Positions 25,003-31,756 of a stretch of 64,000 bases of DNA are shown piece after piece. The position numbers and the translations under genes were made by a program. The first letter of the stretch is position 1, and each line of letters opens with the position of its first letter. The notes below the pieces were generated by a model. It was not told the origin of the DNA. It saw only the letters and a program-made list of their open reading frames with translations, and searched no databases. The stretch is from Lachnospiraceae bacterium (GTDB taxonomy: Bacteria; Bacillota; Clostridia; Lachnospirales; Lachnospiraceae), in NCBI GenBank assembly GCA_021770345.1, contig JAETRD010000005.1, positions 124,001 through 188,000 of the forward strand, read 5' to 3'.

Positions 25003-26840
25003 TTTATTATGAATGTCTGAATATCCTCGATCAGCATCTGTGCCGCCTTTTCGTATCCCTGATATAACCCCAGGCTGCTTTCCACCAATTCGCGAACCGA
25101 CATTTCCTCCTTTTCATAAATGTGATCTCTTAATTCATACGATTCCTTCGGTGCGTACTGCGCCATCATCTCAAACAGCGGCATCTGCTCTAACCGCGCG
25201 TTCCTGTCTATCATTTCCACGAGAATCTTTTTTAATTCTCCCTGCGGACAGCTTTTGTCATCCATTTTCTCTAATATCCCACGCTGATACTCTGCCATAT
25301 CGCAAATACGCTTGCCAAGCTGTTTTGCCTGAATTTCCATATCGTAAAGCTGACGGGCCAATCGCTCTTTTTCCTGTTCTTTTCCCGCGAATGCTGCTCC
25401 TATCTGCCGTTCGAGGCCGGGAAAATCAAACTCCTTTTGGCATTCCCGCTCTACCAGTTCCCGCAGCGGAAGATTCGGCGCACCCTCGATCCGCGCTCCT
25501 CCCTCCGTACCGTTCCAAACTTCAAGCTTTCCCTCGTTCCGCCGCAGCGCTTTCTCAAACTGCTGTTTGTAGTACCACATCTGCACATCCGTGTCGAGCA
25601 GCGCACCGTCAATGCCCTCCACCTTTATCAGCATACGGCTTTGAATATATTCATCGTTATCGCCGAACGCACCGTCGATTCCTGCCGTGTGTGAAATTCC
25701 GTTTGTAAATGCCATATCCTGACCCGCAAGGATGATTTTCCGAAATCCCAGATAGCACGCCAGCGCAAACGCAATCGACGTGACCGAACCGCCCGACGAC
25801 AGATCCGGGAACTCATAGCCGAGCGCTTCGTTTAGCAATTCGTTCCATTTCTTCTCGAAAAATCCGTAATAATAAACCCGTTTCCCGTAATGTTCCATAA
25901 TCCACGGCCGCGTCAGGCCCTTGCAGCACCAGGCAATATCCTCCAGATCGAGATTTTCAAAAAAGCGGTCCGGCGCCTCCGGGTCGATCGTACACACGAG
26001 ATCAGGATGCACTCCTGCTTTTAAAACCGTGCGCAGTGCCGCATCCACAACGATAATCAGCGCCTTCCCCTGTGCGCGTGCAAGCTCTTTCACATTCCTG
26101 TCCAAAGACGGCCCCGCCGATACAATAATCGCAGGGATATCGCCGAGTTCCATCTGCTCCGTCTTTTCTCTGAGCTGCGCAATATTCCTCTGATCCAGCA
26201 TATATTTCATATGAAAAAGCGTAAACTGCGGAATCATTCGGTTAAACAGGATTCTTGTCCCCCGCCCGAATGTTTCATCCACGATTTTATTTACGATCCC
26301 GTCCATAAAGCTTTCACATTCTGTGGGATATAAAATATCATAGCCCGGCAGAATGCAAAACTCGGTCACCCGATACTCCTCATACTGCAGATGATACGTC
26401 AGAATAGACGTAAGTTCATCCGTCATTTCCGGCAGATAGAGCGCTACGCGCTCATCCTCTAAAATATCCGAGACGTCAAAGATACTGCAGGCGGCTCGCA
26501 GATTTGCAAGTCTGGGCTCGCACACGACAATATGATTTGTCTTATCTCCTTTCGATAAAAGCTCTCTGATGTGCTTTCCGTCCGAAAATCCAAATATGAA
26601 ATACGTTCCGAATGCACGCATGGAATACCGGTCGGCATATAACTGTGCGGCACGCCGGGGATCCAATCTGCTGTTTAAGAACCATATTCTGTTGTTCCGT
26701 TCGATCGCCAGCACAGGAATGCCCTCCCGCGTCTGTTCGATTCTTACCTGTTCTTCTTCCCCGCACTGCTCCAATTCTCCCAGTACTTTGGGATATTTCC
26801 ATTCTAATATCTTCCGGTTTTTCTCTAACAATTCTCTCAC
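24999..26840 (-). CDS. DUF115 / MAF-type motility accessory protein
   Basis: This 613-residue protein matches the DUF115 (6-hydroxymethylpterin pyrophosphokinase MptE-like) family that includes the Maf/PseE proteins. Those proteins transfer pseudaminic or legionaminic acid to flagellin. The core motif AIIVSAGPSLDRNVKEL lies near residues 228-244, followed by the conserved VVDAALRTVLKAGVHPDLVCTID and SGGSVTSIAFALACYLG segments. The C-terminal 150 residues are highly charged and probably coiled coil. The start codon is GTG with only a weak AAAGG upstream, but no better start is present. Position between flagellin and two glycosyltransferases supports the role as flagellin glycosyltransferase. 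Confidence 0.82.
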   Translation of the reverse strand: MRELLEKNRKILEWKYPKVLGELEQCGEEEQVRIEQTREGIPVLAIERNNRIWFLNSRLDPRRAAQLYADRYSMRAFGTYFIFGFSDGKHIRELLSKGDKTNHIVVCEPRLANLRAACSIFDVSDILEDERVALYLPEMTDELTSILTYHLQYEEYRVTEFCILPGYDILYPTECESFMDGIVNKIVDETFGRGTRILFNRMIPQFTLFHMKYMLDQRNIAQLREKTEQMELGDIPAIIVSAGPSLDRNVKELARAQGKALIIVVDAALRTVLKAGVHPDLVCTIDPEAPDRFFENLDLEDIAWCCKGLTRPWIMEHYGKRVYYYGFFEKKWNELLNEALGYEFPDLSSGGSVTSIAFALACYLGFRKIILAGQDMAFTNGISHTAGIDGAFGDNDEYIQSRMLIKVEGIDGALLDTDVQMWYYKQQFEKALRRNEGKLEVWNGTEGGARIEGAPNLPLRELVERECQKEFDFPGLERQIGAAFAGKEQEKERLARQLYDMEIQAKQLGKRICDMAEYQRGILEKMDDKSCPQGELKKILVEMIDRNARLEQMPLFEMMAQYAPKESYELRDHIYEKEEMSVRELVESSLGLYQGYEKAAQMLIEDIQTFIIK

Positions 26841-26864
26841 GGTCCTGTCTGCCTTTCCCAGTTT

Positions 26865-27158
26865 TTACATCTGCCTGCTCCTGCATTCTTCTTCGTAAAA
26901 AGAAATCATCAGCTGCGCAAATTCTTCCATACAGTCGGCCATACCAAGCATATCCAGCGCCTGATACTGTTCCACAAGCATTTTCAATCTCTCCAAAAAA
27001 ATCAATGCCCGTTCATCCTTCCATTCAACGAGCATTTCCTGGATCAGTTTCTGATATTCCTGCAGCAGCTCCGCGACAAGCCGAACCGCTTCCTGTTCTC
27101 TGTTCTGGTAGAGCGCGCAGATTGCTGTCTCTGTGTTTTTTCTTATCTCTTCTATCAC
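26865..27158 (-). CDS. Small helical protein downstream of flagellin
   Basis: This 97-residue protein is helix-rich, acidic, and starts with GTG. It has no recognised domain and no membrane segment. It lies between the flagellin terminator and the DUF115 gene, with 24 bases before the latter. Size and composition resemble FliT/FlgN-type export chaperones, but sequence support is weak and the role is a guess from neighbours. No clear promoter was found in the 84 bases after the flagellin terminator. Confidence 0.65.
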   Translation of the reverse strand: MIEEIRKNTETAICALYQNREQEAVRLVAELLQEYQKLIQEMLVEWKDERALIFLERLKMLVEQYQALDMLGMADCMEEFAQLMISFYEEECRSRQM

Positions 27159-27242
27159 AGCATTTATTTCCCTTCTGTTTTATTTAAAAAGCTGCGGCAC
27201 AGTTCTGCGGCATATACGCTCTGTGCGCAGTTCCTTATAAAG

Positions 27243-27269
27243 GAAAAAGCCGACAGTAAACTGCCGGCT
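27243..27269 (-). terminator. Intrinsic terminator of flagellin
   Basis: A 9-bp stem (27269-27261 with 27256-27248, one G-T pair) with a four-base loop is followed on the minus strand by five thymines (27247-27243). It begins 22 bases after the flagellin stop. Thymines also follow on the plus strand. Confidence 0.8.
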
Positions 27270-27290
27270 TTTTTGTAATCTGATATCAAA

Positions 27291-28103
27291 TTACTGTAAC
27301 AGAGATAATACACCCTGTGTAGACTGATTTGCCTGAGCAAGCATGGACTGTCCAGCCTGAGCAAGAATGTTGTTCTTGCTGTACTCAACCATCTCTTCAG
27401 CCATATCAGTGTCACGAAGACGAGACTCTGCGGACTGAGTATTCTCGGAAATGTTATCCAAGTTAGCGATGGTGTGCTCAAGTCTGTTCTGTAATGCACC
27501 GAGCTCGGAACGCATTCTGGAAACTTCGCTGATAGCGCCCTGGATAGAGCTCATTGCCTGACCAGCAATCGCATAGTTCGTTACGTTCAGAGCGTTTACG
27601 CCAAGACCTGTAGCGGACATATCAGTGATGCTGATAGTAATCTTCTGACCGCAGAGAGAACCAACCTGAAGGTTCTTGCTTACGAACTTACCATCGATCA
27701 GGTTCATCGTGTTGAACTGAGTCGTGGAAGAAATTCTGCTGATCTCGGATGCCAGCTGGTTAATCTCGGACTGGATAGCGCTTCTGTCTGCTGTGGTATT
27801 GGTGTCGTTTGCAGACTGCGTAGCCAGCTCGTTCATACGCTGTAAGATGGAGTGGGTCTCACCTAATGCACCCTCAGCTACCTGGATCAGGGATACGCCG
27901 TCCTGTGCGTTAGCAGAAGCCTTGTTCAAGCCTCTTACCTGGCTTCTCATCTTCTCGGAAATCGTCAAACCTGCTGCGTCATCTGCTGCGCGGTTGATCT
28001 TGTAACCGGAAGATAATTTCTCAGACGATTTAGCCTGTAATCCAGTTGTGATACCTAACTGTCTGTTAGAGTTCATCGCGGTCATATTGTGCTGTACTAC
28101 CAT
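27291..28103 (-). CDS. fliC: Flagellin
   Basis: This 270-residue flagellin has the conserved N-terminal D0/D1 (VVQHNMTAMNSNRQLG, SSGYKINRAADDAAGL, MRSQVRGLNKASANAQDG) and C-terminal D1/D0 (ENTQSAESRLRDTDMAEEM, NILAQAGQSMLAQANQ). The surface region between about residues 140 and 175 is very short, so no D2/D3 domains are present. There is one cysteine at 151. Serines and threonines in this short region are the likely O-glycosylation sites given the surrounding locus. Expression is from a sigma-D-type promoter at 28239-28265, and the leader carries a probable CsrA target. Exported by the flagellar type III apparatus. Confidence 0.97.
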   Translation of the reverse strand: MVVQHNMTAMNSNRQLGITTGLQAKSSEKLSSGYKINRAADDAAGLTISEKMRSQVRGLNKASANAQDGVSLIQVAEGALGETHSILQRMNELATQSANDTNTTADRSAIQSEINQLASEISRISSTTQFNTMNLIDGKFVSKNLQVGSLCGQKITISITDMSATGLGVNALNVTNYAIAGQAMSSIQGAISEVSRMRSELGALQNRLEHTIANLDNISENTQSAESRLRDTDMAEEMVEYSKNNILAQAGQSMLAQANQSTQGVLSLLQ

Positions 28104-28110
28104 AATTTTT

Positions 28111-28144
28111 CCTCCTTGAATATGATGCAGCTTCCATGCTGCAT
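28111..28144 (-). promoter_or_regulatory. Probable CsrA-binding leader hairpin and Shine-Dalgarno of flagellin
   Basis: In the flagellin leader a 7-bp stem (28144-28138 with 28131-28125) presents a six-base loop with GGA (28135-28133). Seventeen bases downstream the Shine-Dalgarno AAGGAGG (28117-28111) holds a second GGA. Two GGA sites, one in a hairpin loop and one over the ribosome site, are how CsrA represses hag in Bacillus subtilis. CsrA and its antagonist FliW are encoded at 35107-35788. Confidence 0.6.
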
Positions 28145-28238
28145 ATGATTTGTTGTCTGGCTTCCGCTCTTTACGGCCGTACGCTCCGCGTAAGCTTCCG
28201 CCTCAAGTAACAATTGTTATCTTGTTTACTTGTATTAT

Positions 28239-28265
28239 ATATCGGTCCAATGTCTCGATACTTTA
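28239..28265 (-). promoter_or_regulatory. Sigma-D type promoter of flagellin
   Basis: On the minus strand TAAA (28265-28262), a 15-base spacer and ACCGATAT (28246-28239) match the sigma-D consensus at 4 of 4 and 7 of 8 positions. Transcription would start near 28232, giving an untranslated leader of about 130 bases. Confidence 0.85.
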
Positions 28266-28284
28266 TAGTCAAAAGAAAATTTTT

Positions 28285-30717
28285 TTAAATTTTTTGTGCC
28301 CGCACCAGCGCATGCCGCAGTTCCATGTCCCACAAAGCTTCCGACTCATTCCGGTAGCACAGATATCCCTCCGTTGTCTCTGTCCGGAAATCCTGTTCGC
28401 GCAGATATTGCATTACGCGCTCTTCCATCCCCTTTGCATGGTAGGTAGCGATCACGCATCGAATAGCGGGATTTTGCCGCAATGTCTTTGCCGCGCCGGC
28501 AAGCGCCGCAGCCTCCGCTCCCTCCACGTCCATCTTAATGATATCGATCGTCTCTCCCGCCGCAATCTCATCGATCGTCGTGTGGGTTTCATCCGCTCTG
28601 TCGCCGAGCATTTTTTCGACGATTGTCACCTTTTCGCGCCACGGTGCAAACGTCGCTTCCAGCGCAGGAATCCACTTCGCATCACATTCCACGAGATACA
28701 GCTTTTTCACCTGCCCGACAATCGCCAGCGCGAAATTTCCCTCCGCGGTCCCGGCGTCGATGACAACCGTCCCTTCTTCCACCCGGAAGCGCTCGTCCAG
28801 ATAGCGGTGCGGCGAATCCTCGTCCTGCTCCATGCAGCAGAAGCAGTATTCCGCGTATACTTCCTCCGGCGTGTAGGTGTCCGGATAATAAATCCTTTTT
28901 TCGTGGTGCATCACATACAGCATCCCCCTCTCGTTGTCATACCGTATGTCCGCCGCAATCCCCTCATATTTATCATATAATTGCTGCGGATAGCTCCTCA
29001 CGCGGCCGCTCTCTCGCACGGATTCCATCCAGAGTCGATGTCCCGGATCCTCGCTGCCCCCGTATTTATGCAGCATATGTTTCGCCAGAAGCTCCTCATG
29101 GTTTCTCATATCGTAAAAGGCGGTTTCTCCCAAAAGCATCTCTTCAAGCTCCGCGGCCCGAACCCTCTCTTCCATCCGCACCAGCAGGCTGTCCGCCGTC
29201 ATAAGCAGCAGAAGTATCGCCTGTTCAAAGCCCTCCCCTGTCTGAAGCATTCCGGACAGCGTCCCGGAAAACAGCGAAAGATTATCCCCGGAAAAAAATC
29301 GGCGGCCGCACAATCCGTTCATTTCATCCTGCCATGCTCTCAGCTTTTCCAGAAAAGCGACCGCATCCCCCGCTTCCGCATATCCGCTGTTGTATAATTC
29401 CTTTAACCCGTTGACCTCACGGCTTAATGCAGTGCTGATTCTCCACATGGAATAGGAAACGCGTTCCCTCTCATTTTTGATTTCCAGTCTCTGCCCGCAT
29501 ACCGGCATATCCCCGTTCGGAGCGTCTGCCGCCCCGCTGCAATCCCGCTCCGCCGACATCTCTTCCGTGCCGTGATACTGCTCGATCAGCGCCGCCATCT
29601 GCCGCACGCGCTGCTCCCAGGTATGTGATTCCAGCGCTTTTCTCCGCCCGGCCTCCGCAATCCGTTCCGCCTCTTCGGGATTCCGCAGCAGCGATTCTAT
29701 TTTCTGCGGAAGCTTTTCGAGCTCCTCGAGACGGTAAAGCACAATATCGTTTCCGTCGCAGAATTCTTCTTCTATATAGCTGCTCACGTCCGTGACCGCC
29801 ACGGCTCCGCTTAACATCGCCGCCGCAATGCGCTCCTGGAAGCCCGCCTTAAATCCCGGCATCACGTTTAACGCAATCTTCGCATGTCCCAGCGCCCGCC
29901 GCGCCGCCTCGGCATTTCCGTCGAGCATCGTGAGGTTTTCCCTTCCCTCACACTGCAGGTCTTCCCAGCCTGCCCCGTACACGGAAACTCTGATACCTGC
30001 CGCCAGCAGGCAGCGGATGACGCGGTCCCGGTTCACCCGCCGCACATAGCTTTCGACGTCCTTTAGTTCGCTCAAAAGTCCTGTAAATTCGCGGCTGCTC
30101 AGCGTCACCTGCATGCGTTCCAGCTCTTCTCTCAGCGCCTGCTCTATGGTCTTTGCGGAACACTCCAGCATTCTGCGGCAAATAGCTGCTTTCAGCTTGT
30201 CCCCAAAATCCCGCCCGGCTTCCCACGCCGGCGTCTCCGGCAGCCAGTAAGACCCGGTAAACAGGACGTCCGTCTCCCGCTCCCCGTAGGGAATCAGGCG
30301 ATCCGCCCCGCATCCGGCCAGCGGAATAAAAGCCGTTCTGACAAACTGCGGATAGTATTGCCTCAGATAGCGCACATGCTCTCTGTCGATATTCACTATC
30401 ACTTCGTCTGCCCCGGTCCGCGCAAGCCGTTCAAAGTGATACAGCGGATGATCGCAGAAATAATGAAGCTTTACCGCATCCCCCGGAATATCGGACTCAC
30501 ACTCGATTTCATCCCAGACTCCCTGACAGTCCACCACCGCATAAATCGGACAGTGCTCCACGACCCATCGATACTGCTCCAGATAATCCGGTTTCTCCAC
30601 GTCGATCACGAGTGTATTGTAGCCCAGCTTTAAAAATTCTTTTTCGAATGCATCTATGTAATTTCCAAGCGCCCCGTAAATACCGGAGCCGGTGAGTAAT
30701 AAAATGTTTTTTGCCAT
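28285..30717 (-). CDS. CgeB-like glycosyltransferase fused to FkbM methyltransferase
   Basis: This 810-residue protein joins two enzymes. Residues 1-385 are CgeB-like (NILLLTGSGIYGALGNYID, DVLFTGSYWLPE, GHAKIALNVMPGFKAGFQERI, ESHTWEQRVRQM). A helical linker of about 200 residues follows. The last 200 residues are an FkbM-type S-adenosylmethionine methyltransferase (VIDAGTAEGNFALAIVG for cofactor binding and IDIIKMDVEGAE). FkbM enzymes O-methylate sugars, so one polypeptide may add a sugar and cap it. The gene lies just upstream of the flagellin promoter on the same strand. The ATG at 30717 has AAGGA nine bases upstream. Confidence 0.85.
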   Translation of the reverse strand: MAKNILLLTGSGIYGALGNYIDAFEKEFLKLGYNTLVIDVEKPDYLEQYRWVVEHCPIYAVVDCQGVWDEIECESDIPGDAVKLHYFCDHPLYHFERLARTGADEVIVNIDREHVRYLRQYYPQFVRTAFIPLAGCGADRLIPYGERETDVLFTGSYWLPETPAWEAGRDFGDKLKAAICRRMLECSAKTIEQALREELERMQVTLSSREFTGLLSELKDVESYVRRVNRDRVIRCLLAAGIRVSVYGAGWEDLQCEGRENLTMLDGNAEAARRALGHAKIALNVMPGFKAGFQERIAAAMLSGAVAVTDVSSYIEEEFCDGNDIVLYRLEELEKLPQKIESLLRNPEEAERIAEAGRRKALESHTWEQRVRQMAALIEQYHGTEEMSAERDCSGAADAPNGDMPVCGQRLEIKNERERVSYSMWRISTALSREVNGLKELYNSGYAEAGDAVAFLEKLRAWQDEMNGLCGRRFFSGDNLSLFSGTLSGMLQTGEGFEQAILLLLMTADSLLVRMEERVRAAELEEMLLGETAFYDMRNHEELLAKHMLHKYGGSEDPGHRLWMESVRESGRVRSYPQQLYDKYEGIAADIRYDNERGMLYVMHHEKRIYYPDTYTPEEVYAEYCFCCMEQDEDSPHRYLDERFRVEEGTVVIDAGTAEGNFALAIVGQVKKLYLVECDAKWIPALEATFAPWREKVTIVEKMLGDRADETHTTIDEIAAGETIDIIKMDVEGAEAAALAGAAKTLRQNPAIRCVIATYHAKGMEERVMQYLREQDFRTETTEGYLCYRNESEALWDMELRHALVRAQKI

Positions 30718-30732
30718 TTTCTGATTCCTTTT

Positions 30733-30790
30733 AAAAAGAAAGAGCTATTGCATCGGCAGAACCCTGTCCGCTTTTGCAACAACCCTTTCT
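30733..30790 (-). terminator. Probable terminator after the FliT-like gene
   Basis: On the minus strand AGAAAG (30790-30785) pairs with CTTTCT (30742-30737), with an inner TTGCA/TGCAA stem, followed by five thymines. It separates the fliD-fliS-fliT unit from the glycosyltransferase-FkbM gene, 16 bases before that gene's ATG, and could also act as an attenuator for it. Confidence 0.5.
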
Positions 30791-30795
30791 GTTTT

Positions 30796-31275
30796 TTATT
30801 TTTTATTGTCAAGGAACTGCGGATTGATGAACTTTGATTTCATCATATTCTGATAGTATTGGTTGACTACCTTCTGGCTGGCCCTCACTTCTCTGACCTG
30901 TTTGCGCACGCTGGCAAACTTCTGCGTCATCAACGCCTTATTTCGCTTCTCCTGCGCCTCAATGTCCGCACTTTTCTCCGTCAGCTGACGAATCAGCTGC
31001 TGCATTTCCCTGATTTCATCCTTATACAGTTCTTTCTGCGTCTGCAGCGGTTCTCTGACACGCTCATAAATCTGCGTAAACCCGTCGTCGAGCTGCTCAA
31101 GCTGCTCGATCAATCCGGCTTTCTCCTCCACAATCACGTCAAAATCATCGGGATCCAGATTCGGGTCCTCCAATGCGTCCTGCTGTTTCTGATTCGCCTG
31201 AATCATCTTATCCAGCACCTGGTTTTTCTTTCTCAAATCCTGTAACAGGATGTTCACATAATTTTTGTCATTCAT
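30796..31275 (-). CDS. FliT-like flagellar export chaperone
   Basis: This 159-residue, all-helical, coiled-coil-rich protein (LLQDLRKKNQVLDKMIQ opening) follows fliS by eight bases. In clostridial flagellar clusters the gene at this position encodes FliT-type chaperones that escort the filament cap protein FliD. Sequence similarity to enteric FliT is weak, so the call rests on size, composition and position. The start at 31275 has an AGGA six bases upstream; the frame is open further out but overlaps fliS. Confidence 0.65.
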   Translation of the reverse strand: MNDKNYVNILLQDLRKKNQVLDKMIQANQKQQDALEDPNLDPDDFDVIVEEKAGLIEQLEQLDDGFTQIYERVREPLQTQKELYKDEIREMQQLIRQLTEKSADIEAQEKRNKALMTQKFASVRKQVREVRASQKVVNQYYQNMMKSKFINPQFLDNKK

Positions 31276-31283
31276 ACGCAATC

Positions 31284-31679
31284 CTACTGTTCCGCTGATG
31301 TCTTCGGGGCTCTTGACAGATGCATGACCTCTTTCCACACATCCCGCATGGTGCGGAGGTGTTTTAACACTTCCTCCAAGATAGTCTGATCCTTTTTCAG
31401 GTTTGCTTCCCGCAGACATTCCATAAGATAATTATACACGTTGTCAAAATCCTTCGCCACGGGATACTGATGGTTTAATGTAGCCTGAAACTCTTCGATA
31501 ATTCGCTCCACCTTCATGATATTGTTGTGCGCTTTTTCAATATCTTTGTTCTCAATTGCTTCGATGGCAAGGTTGCAGAATTTGATTGCACCCTCATAGA
31601 GCATCAGCGTCAGTTCTCCCGGCGATGCTGTCATAATCTTACTATTCGCGTATGCAGCATACCCTTGATTTGCTATCAT
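31284..31679 (-). CDS. fliS: Flagellin export chaperone FliS
   Basis: This 131-residue protein is FliS. The opening GYAAYANSKIMTASPGELTLMLYEGAIKF and the helical segment ending WKEVM are typical of the four-helix flagellin chaperone. It binds the flagellin C-terminus in the cytoplasm and prevents premature polymerisation. It lies 77 bases after fliD, with a perfect hairpin in between. AGGAGG lies nine bases before the ATG. Confidence 0.93.
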   Translation of the reverse strand: MIANQGYAAYANSKIMTASPGELTLMLYEGAIKFCNLAIEAIENKDIEKAHNNIMKVERIIEEFQATLNHQYPVAKDFDNVYNYLMECLREANLKKDQTILEEVLKHLRTMRDVWKEVMHLSRAPKTSAEQ

Positions 31680-31701
31680 GTTGTAAACCTCCTTATTGTG
31701 A

Positions 31702-31731
31702 ACAGGGCTTATGAATCACCATAAGCCCTGT
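31702..31731. promoter_or_regulatory. 12-bp hairpin between fliD and fliS
   Basis: ACAGGGCTTATG (31702-31713) pairs perfectly with 31720-31731 around a six-base loop. There is no thymine tract, so termination seems unlikely. It sits 22 bases before the fliS start and may stabilise the downstream RNA or set the fliS to fliD ratio. Confidence 0.5.
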
Positions 31732-31756
31732 ATCGCTATGTCTCACTCTTATAATA

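Noticed and set aside
27195-27243. Sigma-D promoter for the small helical gene downstream of flagellin
   Set aside because: A TAAG to GCGTATAT pair has a 14-base spacer and only a 6 of 8 match, below the accepted sites.
1-31000. Long open frames opposite the glycosylation genes
   Set aside because: Many reverse-strand frames over 100 codons exist because of the GC-rich codon usage; none has a ribosome site, conserved motif or room outside a real gene.
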